Assembly: GCF_965216485.1 (NCBI RefSeq)
Contig: NZ_OZ244162.1
Coordinates: 1,488,001 to 1,552,000, forward strand
Reading direction: 5' to 3'
Length of the DNA stretch: 64,000 nt
From: Algiphilus sp965216485
GTDB lineage: Bacteria; Pseudomonadota; Gammaproteobacteria; Nevskiales; Nevskiaceae
Shown here one piece after another: positions 8,026-15,945 of this stretch. The position numbers were made by a program, and so were the translations under genes. Under the pieces are notes generated by a model that was not told the DNA's origin, did no database searches, and saw nothing but the letters and a program-made list of their open reading frames with translations. Position 1 is the first letter of the stretch, and every line of letters starts with the position of its first letter.

Positions 8026-9295
8026 CGCCCCCGCGGGTCGAATCGAGATCGACGGAACGGTATTCAATCCCTTTTCGCCCGAGTTCATCCGTTCGCCCAC
8101 CGATACCTGGCAGCGCTTGCTGCGCGACTATCCCATCGCCTGGCACCGCGATCTCCAGATGTGGGTAGTCAACTCCCATGAGCTGTGCGGTGCGCTGCTG
8201 AAGGATCAGCGGTTTTCGCCCAATTTCCGGCTCTGGGAACACGCCCCGCCGGAGAAGGCGGAGGCCGACAAGAACGACTGGGATCACGTCTTCGACCACT
8301 CGCTCTTCGTGGTCGATCCGCGTGCACACCTCAAGCTGCGCCGACTCACCATGCCGGCCTTCTCCAAGCCAGTAATGGGCAAGATCGACGGCAAGATCCG
8401 CGATTTGGTCACAGCCTGCTTCGACGACATCGGGGAGCCCGAGAGTTTCGACGTCTACGAGGCCATCGCCACCAAGCTCCCGGTACGCGCCATCGCACGC
8501 ATGGTAGGCGTGCCAACGGACATGGAGGACTTCTTCCATGACTTTGCGCTCAACGTCGTGCTCTCGACGCGTCCGAATCTGAAGCCGGAAGAGCGCGAGC
8601 GTGCCGTGCAGGCGACGCTGCCGGGGTTCGACTTCTTCAAGCAGATGATCCAGCAGCGACGGGCGCTGGAACACCCCGGAGACGACTTCCTGGGCAGCCT
8701 GATTGCCGCACGCGACGGTGACGACAGCCTGGACGACTACGACATCCTGTCCATCATCCTGGCGCTGATCACCGCCGGCTCGGACACCGCGACCGACCTG
8801 CACACTTACGCTCTGAAGGGACTGCTGGAGAACCCGGAGCAGATGGAGCGGTTGCGAGCGCATCCGGAGCGCATGGAGAACGCCATCATCGAGCTCCTGC
8901 GCCATGGCTCGATGGGGAAATTTCCGTTCTTCCGCTTTGCCGCCGAGGATGCCGAGTTTGCCGGTCAACGCATCGGCAAGGGCCAATGCCTGCTGGTCAA
9001 TCTCTCGGCCGCCTGGCACGACCCGGCCAAGTATCCGGACTGGGACCGGCTCGATATCGAGCGCAACCTCGACGGCAATCTGGTCTTCGGCGCCGGCGCG
9101 CATTTCTGCATCGGAACCTATCTGGTGCGCGTGCAGGGTGGCTTGATGATCAGCGAGTTCATGCGCCGCTTCCCGCGCGCCGAGCTGCTCAACGGGGACG
9201 GCGATATCGACTATGACTACAGCCACCACAATGCGCGTCGCATCACCCGTCTGCGCGTGAAGACCCATTGCGGCGCTGCCGGCGAGGCTGCCTGA
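8015..9295 (+). CDS. cytochrome P450 monooxygenase
   Basis: The 426-residue soluble bacterial P450 has the I-helix oxygen-binding motif ALITAGSDTATD, the K-helix ExxR in IELLRHG, and the heme-ligand loop FGAGAHFCIGTYLVR near residue 365. No membrane anchor is present, so it acts in the cytoplasm with a ferredoxin. It starts inside the TetR gene and is followed 1 nt after its stop by a rubredoxin, which may be the electron donor or a leftover of an alkane/terpene oxidation system. The family is not one I can name, but context suggests hydroxylation of the same hydrophobic substrate handled by the Rieske oxygenase. Confidence 0.96.
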   Translation: MHDNAPAGRIEIDGTVFNPFSPEFIRSPTDTWQRLLRDYPIAWHRDLQMWVVNSHELCGALLKDQRFSPNFRLWEHAPPEKAEADKNDWDHVFDHSLFVVDPRAHLKLRRLTMPAFSKPVMGKIDGKIRDLVTACFDDIGEPESFDVYEAIATKLPVRAIARMVGVPTDMEDFFHDFALNVVLSTRPNLKPEERERAVQATLPGFDFFKQMIQQRRALEHPGDDFLGSLIAARDGDDSLDDYDILSIILALITAGSDTATDLHTYALKGLLENPEQMERLRAHPERMENAIIELLRHGSMGKFPFFRFAAEDAEFAGQRIGKGQCLLVNLSAAWHDPAKYPDWDRLDIERNLDGNLVFGAGAHFCIGTYLVRVQGGLMISEFMRRFPRAELLNGDGDIDYDYSHHNARRITRLRVKTHCGAAGEAA

Positions 9296-9296
9296 A

Positions 9297-9461
9297 ATGC
9301 AGCAATGGATCTGCGTCATCTGCGGCTTCATCTATGACGAGGCCGAAGGTCTGCCGGACCATGGCATTGCCGCCGGCACCCGCTTCGATGACCTGCCCGA
9401 GGACTGGACCTGTCCGGAGTGCGGGTCCCCCAAATCCGCTTTTGAACCCTACGTCGGCTGA
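9297..9461 (+). CDS. rubredoxin (54 aa)
   Basis: A short ORF, ATG 9297 to TGA 9459-9461. It has both rubredoxin iron-binding knuckles, C6-V-I-C9-G-F-I-Y-D and C39-P-E-C42-G, plus the conserved DLPEDW before the second pair; the whole protein is the classic 53-55-residue single-domain size. It starts 1 nt after the P450 stop. Rubredoxins transfer one electron at a Fe(Cys)4 centre, classically to AlkB alkane hydroxylases. Here a P450 is the direct neighbour, so it may support the P450 or be part of a mixed redox chain; no AlkB or rubredoxin reductase is visible. Confidence 0.95.
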   Translation: MQQWICVICGFIYDEAEGLPDHGIAAGTRFDDLPEDWTCPECGSPKSAFEPYVG

Positions 9462-9488
9462 GCCACAGCCGCATCCTGAGGAGACTGC

Positions 9489-9965
9489 ATGAAACACCAG
9501 ACCGAATCACGCTACCCGGCACCGGCCGACGTGGTGCTGAAGATGTTCTCGGACCGCGCCTTTCACGAGCGCAAGTTGGAGAAACTGGGGATTGCCAACT
9601 ACGAGATCGTCGAGCACGCAGCCGATGCAGAGCGCGCGCGCATCCGGATTTCGCGCCAGCTGCCCGTGCAGTTGCCGGGCGTGAAAAAGGGCGCCGGTGC
9701 AGTGGTCCATACCGAAGTCTGGGATCTCAAGAACGGCAGCGGCGACATCACTGCCGAGCCGCAGGGGATTCCGCTGGCAATGCACTGCAGCGCCCGTATC
9801 GAAGCCGACGGTGATGACGCCTGCGTGGCGCGCTACGAGTGGGACATCAAGGCGAATATTCCGGTAGTCGGCAAGCGTCTGGAGAAGTTTGTCGCGGCCG
9901 ATATCGAGAAGCGCGGAGAGCAGGAAGCCGAAGCCGGTCGGTCGCTACTGGATGACTATCGCTAG
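9489..9965 (+). CDS. DUF2505 family protein (START/SRPBCC-like)
   Basis: The 158-residue protein begins SRYPAPADVVLKMFSDRAFHERKLEKLG, a signature of DUF2505. It ends with a long helix (LEKFVAADIEKRGEQEAEAGRSLLDDY) like SRPBCC folds. No signal peptide or cysteine cluster is present. It follows the rubredoxin by 27 nt and probably belongs to the same transcript as the P450. DUF2505 proteins have no established enzyme role; a hydrophobic-ligand-binding or carrier function for a pathway intermediate is inference and parallels the SRPBCC protein at 2390. Confidence 0.82.
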   Translation: MKHQTESRYPAPADVVLKMFSDRAFHERKLEKLGIANYEIVEHAADAERARIRISRQLPVQLPGVKKGAGAVVHTEVWDLKNGSGDITAEPQGIPLAMHCSARIEADGDDACVARYEWDIKANIPVVGKRLEKFVAADIEKRGEQEAEAGRSLLDDYR

Positions 9966-9993
9966 TCGTCAGTTTGGACGATGACGGAAACAT

Positions 9994-10020
9994 CCAGCGT
10001 GCACACTATCGTGACGCTGG
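9994..10020. promoter_or_regulatory. inverted repeat upstream of DUF1329 gene
   Basis: CCAGCGT (9994-10000) and ACGCTGG (10014-10020) form a perfect 7-bp inverted repeat with a 13-nt interior, which could extend (CAC/GTG) with a one-base bulge. It lies in the 129-bp gap between the DUF2505 and DUF1329 genes. It has no T-run, so it could be an operator or a weak terminator. No convincing promoter was seen in this gap. Confidence 0.35.
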
Positions 10021-10094
10021 CTTCTTACCTGCGCTTTAGGACCATTTCATAACAACTGCTGCCACCGCATTGGTGCGCGACGGAGGACACCACG

Positions 10095-11477
10095 ATGCAC
10101 GTACATACAGCGCTCCGCCATCTTGCCCTGGCCGCCATGGCGGTTTCGGCACTCGGCACGAGCACGGCCTTCGCGAAAGTTTCGGCGGAAAAGGCAGCCG
10201 AGCTGGGCGGAGAGAAGTACACCTGCATGGGCGCGATTCGCGCCGGCAGTGAAAGCGGTGTGGCCGAATACACCGGCAAGTTCCAGGGCAGCTGGCCTGG
10301 TGCGGAAGGCAAGGGGGGCTACCTTCCCGGTCCCTACGCCGATGAGCAGCCACTGTTCACCATCCGGGCCAGCAATATGGCCGAGTACGCCGACAAGCTG
10401 ACGCCAGGCCAGAAGGCGCTGCTGGAGAAGTACCCGGAAGAGTTCTACATGAAGGTCTATCCCAGCCACCGGGACTTCAAGTTCCGCGACTGGGTATGTG
10501 ATGCCGTCAAGAAGAACGCCACCATGGCCGAGATTCTCGACGACGGTCTGGGTATCACCGGTGTCACCGGTGCCCATCCTTTCCCCTTCCCCAAGAATGG
10601 CCTGGAAGCGATCTGGAACGTCATCAATCCGCACCGCGCGTGGACCGAGCAGGCGGTGTACGACATTCGCAATGTCTATTCGGATGGTCAGGTGGCCAAC
10701 GGACGGGTCAACTTCAAGACCATGAACACGGGGACGCACCCGGACCCGAATGAGCGCCGCTCCTATACGGACAAGATCAACGCGTACTTCTACCAGGAGT
10801 ACCTTGAGCCGCCGCGCGATGCCGGATTCACGGCGGTGGGCTACCAGCCCAACAACTTCTCCGACGACGCCACCAACTCCTGGCAGTACCAGCCCGGCCT
10901 GCGGCGTGTGCGACAGGCGCCCGAAGTGGGCTTCGACTACCCGGTGCCGCCTGCCGGCATGCGCAACGTGGACGACGACTACCTGTTCAACGGGTCGCCC
11001 GAGCGCTTCACCTGGCGTCTGGTGGGCCGCAAGGAGGTCTATGTCCCTTATCACAACTTCAAGATCAACGACCCCGCGCTCAGCCTCGACGAGCTGATCG
11101 GCAAGCACACGATCAACGCCGAATACGTGCGCTATGAGTTGCACCGGGTGTGGGTCATCGAAGGCACGCAGAAGGAAGGCGTACGCCACAACTACGGCAA
11201 GCGCGTGGTCTACGCCGACGAAGACACCTGGCTGGCGGTATGGGCTGACAACTACGACAAGCGCGGCGAGCTGTGGCGCGTGAACTTCGTGAATTACTTC
11301 TTCTCGCCCCAGTCGCAGACCTTCCATCGCGGCGCCACGATCTATCACGACCTGACGGCTCAGACTTACGAGGCGGGCTATCTGGTCAATCAGTCCGGTG
11401 ACGACTGGTGGACGCTGAATGAACCGCTGAAGCCCTCGAACTTCAGCCCGGAAGGACTGGCCCGCCGCGGTCGCTAG
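10095..11477 (+). CDS. DUF1329 domain exported protein
   Basis: The 460-residue protein starts with a cleavable signal peptide (LALAAMAVSALGTSTAFA-KV). Aromatic-rich beta segments then run through the body, for example the WVCDAVKKNA and QYQPGLRRVRQ blocks, matching the DUF1329 family. Such proteins usually lie with DUF1302 and MMPL/RND transport genes in hydrophobic-compound catabolic clusters of gamma- and betaproteobacteria. DUF1329 is described as an outer-membrane-lipoprotein-sorting-like fold. Neither partner is present in this window. An envelope role in uptake or export of the substrate is inference. It has a purine-rich RBS (GGAGGA) and is followed by the SDR. Confidence 0.88.
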   Translation: MHVHTALRHLALAAMAVSALGTSTAFAKVSAEKAAELGGEKYTCMGAIRAGSESGVAEYTGKFQGSWPGAEGKGGYLPGPYADEQPLFTIRASNMAEYADKLTPGQKALLEKYPEEFYMKVYPSHRDFKFRDWVCDAVKKNATMAEILDDGLGITGVTGAHPFPFPKNGLEAIWNVINPHRAWTEQAVYDIRNVYSDGQVANGRVNFKTMNTGTHPDPNERRSYTDKINAYFYQEYLEPPRDAGFTAVGYQPNNFSDDATNSWQYQPGLRRVRQAPEVGFDYPVPPAGMRNVDDDYLFNGSPERFTWRLVGRKEVYVPYHNFKINDPALSLDELIGKHTINAEYVRYELHRVWVIEGTQKEGVRHNYGKRVVYADEDTWLAVWADNYDKRGELWRVNFVNYFFSPQSQTFHRGATIYHDLTAQTYEAGYLVNQSGDDWWTLNEPLKPSNFSPEGLARRGR

Positions 11478-11547
11478 ACGTTGACGAGCCCCGCGCACCG
11501 CACCCGTGCGGTGCGCGGGAGCGCACAAGCATTCGCAAGGAGACTCC

Positions 11548-12414
11548 ATGAAGACCGCATTCATCACCGGCGCTGCTGTCGGCCAGGGCAACATGCTCGC
11601 CAAGAAGCTCGCCGCCCAGGGCTGGCGCGTGTTCGGCGGCGTCCTGCCCGGCGCGGAGACTGACCTCAGTGAAGTCGCAGGCGTCACGGTGATCGAGCAG
11701 GACGTATCCGACAACGCCTCGGTACGTGCCAGCGCGGAGCAGGTCGAGGCCCAGCTCGGCCGAGACGGCCTCGATCTGCTGATGAATGTGGCCGGGGTGG
11801 CCAATGTCGCGTCCGGTCTGATCGAGGGCGTCGACATGGAGCAGGTGCCCAAGCTGTTCGAGATCAATACGTTCGGCCAGCTTCGTGTGTGTCAGTCGTT
11901 TCTGCCGATGGTGCGGCGCGCGGCGCGACCCGCGAAGATCCTCAACTTCGGCTCCGGTGCGGTGCTCGCGAGCCCGCCCATGGCGGGCGCCTACAGCATG
12001 TCCAAGCATGCCGTTCATGGCCTGACCCTGACGCTGCGCAACGAGCTGGCGCCCTTTGGCGTACAGGTCACCTCGATCTGGCCGGGTGCGGTGAAGACGG
12101 GCATGACGGCCAATTCCCGGGAGACCACGCTGGGCTCCTGGAACGCGCAGCCGGAGCCGGTCAAGTCGACCTATGCCGACTACCTCAAGCGCGGCATCAC
12201 CGAGCTGCTGCCCGACATGATCGAGAAGAAGGGCAACACGCCGGACGCAGTCACCGACGAAATCCTGAAGATCGTCGCTCAGCGCAAGTTGAAGGCGTGG
12301 TACTGCGTGGGCAGCGACGCCAAACCACTCGGTGTCATGAGCCGCCTGCTGCCTTCTGGCAGTTTCGAGGCGCTGATTCGTGGCGCCTACAAGATTCCGG
12401 CAGCCAAGGTCTGA
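11548..12414 (+). CDS. short-chain dehydrogenase/reductase (SDR)
   Basis: ATG 11548 is preceded by AAGGAGA; the longer upstream frame has no homology. The 288-residue protein has the nucleotide-binding TGAAVGQG motif near the N-terminus, NVAG, catalytic Ser in NFGSGAV, and the YSMSK catalytic Tyr/Lys. The PG (IWPGAVKTGM) block is also present. It likely oxidises an alcohol to a ketone or aldehyde with NAD(P). It is 5 nt upstream of the aldehyde dehydrogenase, so an alcohol-to-aldehyde-to-acid sequence is plausible. Confidence 0.94.
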   Translation: MKTAFITGAAVGQGNMLAKKLAAQGWRVFGGVLPGAETDLSEVAGVTVIEQDVSDNASVRASAEQVEAQLGRDGLDLLMNVAGVANVASGLIEGVDMEQVPKLFEINTFGQLRVCQSFLPMVRRAARPAKILNFGSGAVLASPPMAGAYSMSKHAVHGLTLTLRNELAPFGVQVTSIWPGAVKTGMTANSRETTLGSWNAQPEPVKSTYADYLKRGITELLPDMIEKKGNTPDAVTDEILKIVAQRKLKAWYCVGSDAKPLGVMSRLLPSGSFEALIRGAYKIPAAKV

Positions 12415-12419
12415 TTCCC

Positions 12420-13916
12420 ATGCCCGATAACGCCACCAGTCAGGTTTCATCCGCCTTTGCCGCACTGGCCGCCCGCGCACCCGCGCTGGCGCTGGAGTCG
12501 GCAGATGTCCGCATCCGCCGGCTCCAGCGTTTGCTGGAGGAGACCATGGCGGCGCGCGATGCCATCTACGAAGCGGCACACGCCGAGCTTGGCTTGTGCA
12601 ACACCGACATCGATCAGCAGCTGCTGATGGTCAAGGGCGAGATCGAGTACGCCTGCAAGCACCTCGCCGAATGGATGAAGCCGGAGCCGGTGAAGGGCTC
12701 GCTGATGACGCTCGGCAAGAAGTCCTACATCCGCTACGAGCCCAAGGGCGTGGTACTCACCTTGGGCACCTGGAACGCGCCCTATGCCATCGGCCTGGTG
12801 CCCGCGGTGGGCGCCCTGGCGGCAGGCAACAGCGTGCTGCTCAAGCCTTCCGAGCTGGCGCCGCGCTCGGCGGCGGTGCTCGCGGATATCGTGTCGCGCG
12901 CCGTCGAGCCCGATGTCTTCACCGTGCTCCAGGGCGGACCGGAGGTCGCGCAGGAACTGCTGCAGCAGCCCTTCAACCACATCTTCTACATCGGTGGGCA
13001 TCAGGTTGGCCGACTGGTGATGAAGGCGGCGGCCGAGCATTTCGCGTCGGTCACGCTGGAGATGGGTGGCAAGAATCCCACCATCATCGACGCCAGCGCC
13101 GATATCGAGGAAACCGCGCGCAAGGTGGCCTGGGGCCGCCTGAGCAATGCCGGACAGGTGTGCATCGCCCCCGACTACGCGCTGGTGCATGAATCGGTGA
13201 AGGCGGCCTTCTGCGAGGCATTGGCACGCAACATCCACGAGATGTACAACCCGGAGGGCGCGGGTTTCGAGGCCAGTCCGGAGTATCCCTGCATCATCAA
13301 CGACCGCCACTTCGAGCGGGTCGCGGCCTTGCTCGACGATGCCCGCGACAAGGGCGCCACCTTCCACTGCGGCGGCGGACGCAACCCGGCTGCCCGGCAC
13401 ATCGACCCCTGCGTGATCAGCGATGTGAAGGAAGACATGCGCATCATGCAGGAGGAAATCTTCGGCCCGGCCATCGCGGTCGTGGGCTGGACGGAGCGCG
13501 ATGAGGTCATCGAGACCATCAAGCGTCGACCGAAGCCGCTGGCGCTGTACATCTATGCCAAGGACCGGGAGGCCATCGACTGGTTCCTGGCGCGCACCAC
13601 GGCTGGCAGTACCGTGGTCAATCACAACATGATCCAGTCGGGGACCAATCCCCATCTGCCTTTCGGTGGCGTCAACGCCAGCGGCATCGGCCGCATTGGT
13701 GGCCACTTCACCTTCCTGGAGTGCTCCAACCAGCGTTCCATCGTGGAAGAGGGCCCGCCGGTGGGCGATCCGAACCTGATGTTCCCGCCCTACAGCGACA
13801 AGTTCAAGAAGATGATGGGCTCGATGTTCGACCGGCCATTGGCCGTGCCGGATGCGGTCGTGCGCGGCATCAACGGGCTGATCAAGGTCACCAGCGTCTT
13901 CAAGCGCCAGCGCTGA
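12420..13916 (+). CDS. NAD(P)-dependent aldehyde dehydrogenase (coniferyl-aldehyde-dehydrogenase-like)
   Basis: The ATG at 12420 follows the SDR stop by 5 nt; the longer ORF upstream is a shadow. The 498-residue protein has the catalytic Glu in LEMGGKNPTI and catalytic Cys in SNAGQVCIAPDY. It also has the EEIFGPAIAV and LPFGGVNASGIG blocks. Layout and length resemble coniferyl aldehyde dehydrogenases and class 3 fatty aldehyde dehydrogenases. It would oxidise an aldehyde to the acid, which the acyl-CoA ligase at 882 could then activate. The next gene runs convergently, starting 7 nt away. Confidence 0.95.
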   Translation: MPDNATSQVSSAFAALAARAPALALESADVRIRRLQRLLEETMAARDAIYEAAHAELGLCNTDIDQQLLMVKGEIEYACKHLAEWMKPEPVKGSLMTLGKKSYIRYEPKGVVLTLGTWNAPYAIGLVPAVGALAAGNSVLLKPSELAPRSAAVLADIVSRAVEPDVFTVLQGGPEVAQELLQQPFNHIFYIGGHQVGRLVMKAAAEHFASVTLEMGGKNPTIIDASADIEETARKVAWGRLSNAGQVCIAPDYALVHESVKAAFCEALARNIHEMYNPEGAGFEASPEYPCIINDRHFERVAALLDDARDKGATFHCGGGRNPAARHIDPCVISDVKEDMRIMQEEIFGPAIAVVGWTERDEVIETIKRRPKPLALYIYAKDREAIDWFLARTTAGSTVVNHNMIQSGTNPHLPFGGVNASGIGRIGGHFTFLECSNQRSIVEEGPPVGDPNLMFPPYSDKFKKMMGSMFDRPLAVPDAVVRGINGLIKVTSVFKRQR

Positions 13917-13923
13917 GCCGCCG

Positions 13924-14406
13924 CTACCAGCGGTAGACGTCCCACAGTTCCGGATTGGCCCAGTGCTTGGCATTGAGCCAGTCCGGGCGGTGCTTGTAGT
14001 CGTAGAGGTTGAAGCCCTGCAGCGTCAGCCCTGCTTCCTCGTCATGCCAGTGGGGCAGAAATCCCAGCGACCGCCATTGTGCGGGCGCCAGTGGACAGGC
14101 GGAATCGGCGACGGCAAGCACTGCCTGGGCATAGAGGTCGCGCAAGGCGGCTAATTCTCGCTCCAGCCTGTCCTCCTCCGCGGCCATCCGCAGCCACTCT
14201 GCCGTGAGAATGGCGAGTCCGGCGCGCGGCGGCTCCAGCGCCTTGGCGATCTCGTCGGTGGACTGGTGCTGCCGGCTCTCGCCTGGAAAGGCCTCCGAGA
14301 CGGTCATGCCCGACGGGTGCAATAAGACCACCGGGTCGATGCACTGTCGGGTGATCGCCTCGCGCAGGCTGTTCGGTCTTTCCGCGCGGTTTTCTGGCGT
14401 GCTCAT
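13924..14406 (-). CDS. hypothetical protein (160 aa)
   Basis: A single intact frame on the minus strand in the gap between the dehydrogenase and the OmpA-type gene. Its residue use is like that of real genes (WLRMAAEEDRLERELAALRDLYAQ, a probable amphipathic helix). The tail is tryptophan- and aromatic-rich (WLNAKHWANPELWDVYRW). No signal peptide, membrane segment or known motif is visible. No strong RBS precedes the ATG at 14406. The ends meet the catabolic cluster tail to tail. I do not recognise it. Confidence 0.55.
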   Translation of the reverse strand: MSTPENRAERPNSLREAITRQCIDPVVLLHPSGMTVSEAFPGESRQHQSTDEIAKALEPPRAGLAILTAEWLRMAAEEDRLERELAALRDLYAQAVLAVADSACPLAPAQWRSLGFLPHWHDEEAGLTLQGFNLYDYKHRPDWLNAKHWANPELWDVYRW

Positions 14407-14486
14407 CAGACCAGCATGCGCAGCCCAGTGCCTGCTGGCAAGGCGCGACTGGACGACGCTGTTGCAACACGCTCAGCGCGCAGCAC

Positions 14487-14514
14487 AAAAAAGGCCCCGC
14501 CGGAAGGCGGGGCC
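14487..14514 (-). terminator. rho-independent terminator of the ompA-like gene
   Basis: On the minus strand: GGCCCCGCC (14514-14506) pairs with GGCGGGGCC (14501-14493), with a 4-nt loop, then T6 (complement of 14487-14492). It lies about 30 nt after the OmpA-like stop. Confidence 0.92.
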
Positions 14515-14542
14515 TGTATGGCACGCGCTCGCCGTGTGGCGC

Positions 14543-15775
14543 CTAGACGTCGTCGCGCGTCTCCAGAATGCGGAGTTCGACGCGACGGTTCATCTCGCGA
14601 CCGTCTTCGGTGTCATTGCTGGCGATGGGCTGCGACTCGCCGTAACCCTCGGCTTCCAGCTGGTCCGGTGCAACGCCGCGATCCAGTAGGTAGTCGACGA
14701 CAGCATCGGCGCGTTCGCTGGACAGCTGCTGGTTGTAGGCGCTGGCGCCCTTGCTGTCGGTGTGCCCGCCGATCTCGACCACCAGGCCCGGCTCGTCGAG
14801 GAGCACGTCAGCCACCTCATCGAGGATGACGCGGGCATCCGGCGTGATCCGCGCGCTGTCGAAGTTGAAAGTGACGCCGCGCAGCACCACCGTATCGCCC
14901 ATGGCGCAGCCGCGATCGTCGGTGTCTTCGCCCGGGAAGGGCGGACGGCACTGCGACAGCGGCAGTTCACAACCCTGCGCATTGACCGCGGTGCCGGCCG
15001 GTGTGCCCGGGCACTGATCCTCGAAATTCGGTACGCCGTCGGCGTCATCGTCCAGCGGACAGCCATCCGCACCTACAGCCACATCGGAGGGCAGATTCGG
15101 GTAGGCGGGACACGTCGGCCGGTCTGCTTCGACTACGCGGGCTTCCTTCTCTGGTTCCTTCGGCTCCTCGTAGATGCTGCCGAGCGGAATCTGCAGGCCG
15201 ATGCGGAAGACGGCGTCATAGAAGGCATCACCATTGCCACGGCCGACCGAGTCCTCTTCGTGGGAGTCCATGCGATAGACCACTTCGGGCCGGATGGCGG
15301 TCCCTTCATTGATGAAGTTCAGGAAAGGCGCCTTGATCAGTGCACCGGCACCGAAGTCGAAGACCACGCTGTCGTAATCGTTCTTGCAGCTGGTGAAACC
15401 GGGCTGGACGGTGCAGGGCGCATCGGTGGTTTCGCCGTAATGCAGCGCCGCGCGAATGAAGAAATCGCTGCGCTCTTCCACCGGGAACATGTTGAGTGCG
15501 AGACCAATGCCGGTCAGTTCGCCACTCTGGTTAGTGAACTCGGCGTCGTAGGTTTCATAGAAGCCATTGAGTTCGAAGGTGAGATTGCGCGTCAGGCTCT
15601 TGCCGAGGGCAATCTGGCCGCCGAGGCCGTTGTCCGTCATCCGGTCGCCATCGACCACGGAATAGGAAAAGCTGGGGGCGATGTAATACCGCTTGTCTTC
15701 GATTTGGGCGGCACCCTGTGTGGCGTAGGCGATGCCTGCGGCAGCCAGAAGCGCCGTAGTGACTCGTTTGACCAT
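14543..15775 (-). CDS. OmpA family outer membrane protein
   Basis: I take ATG 15775 as the start because an AGGGGAG RBS lies just before it and a signal peptide follows (TALLAAAGIAYATQGAAA-type, cleaved near AQIEDK). The 410-residue protein has an N-terminal beta-barrel-like half (TFELNGFYETYDAEFTNQ), a middle linker with TSP type 3-like acidic repeats (DDDADGVPNFEDQCPG) rich in Cys and Asp, and a C-terminal OmpA/MotB peptidoglycan-binding domain (VEIGGHTDSKGASAYNQQLS with GYGESQPIASNDTEDGR). It anchors the outer membrane to peptidoglycan. It diverges from prfB across a 170-bp spacer and has its own terminator. Confidence 0.9.
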   Translation of the reverse strand: MVKRVTTALLAAAGIAYATQGAAQIEDKRYYIAPSFSYSVVDGDRMTDNGLGGQIALGKSLTRNLTFELNGFYETYDAEFTNQSGELTGIGLALNMFPVEERSDFFIRAALHYGETTDAPCTVQPGFTSCKNDYDSVVFDFGAGALIKAPFLNFINEGTAIRPEVVYRMDSHEEDSVGRGNGDAFYDAVFRIGLQIPLGSIYEEPKEPEKEARVVEADRPTCPAYPNLPSDVAVGADGCPLDDDADGVPNFEDQCPGTPAGTAVNAQGCELPLSQCRPPFPGEDTDDRGCAMGDTVVLRGVTFNFDSARITPDARVILDEVADVLLDEPGLVVEIGGHTDSKGASAYNQQLSSERADAVVDYLLDRGVAPDQLEAEGYGESQPIASNDTEDGREMNRRVELRILETRDDV

Positions 15776-15823
15776 GAATTCTCCCCTGAATGGTGTGCGC
15801 AAGACTCCCGAAGCGCGTCGTCA

Positions 15824-15854
15824 GACTATAGCAGCGGCAGTCCTCATTGTGTCG
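15824..15854 (-). promoter_or_regulatory. possible promoter of the ompA-like gene
   Basis: Read on the minus strand, TATAGT (complement of 15825-15830) sits about 50 nt before the ATG and resembles a -10 box. At 17 nt spacing the upstream hexamer is only GACACA, a weak -35 match. This rests on one good hexamer only. Confidence 0.3.
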
Positions 15855-15945
15855 GCGCCGGACAGGCCCGCGCGCGCGTGCGTCCAGAGCGCGCAGTGCG
15901 TACACTCGCGCTCCTTCACGACAAGCATGACGGTCGCGTTACGCC

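Noticed and set aside
11889..12419. Upstream extension of the aldehyde dehydrogenase frame into the SDR gene
   Set aside because: The SDR reading frame has all SDR motifs, and the dehydrogenase family begins at ATG 12420.
14762..15945. Upstream extension of the prfB frame antisense to the OmpA-like gene
   Set aside because: The frame passes through the prfB frameshift; RF2 begins at ATG 15946 in the other frame and the rest is shadow.
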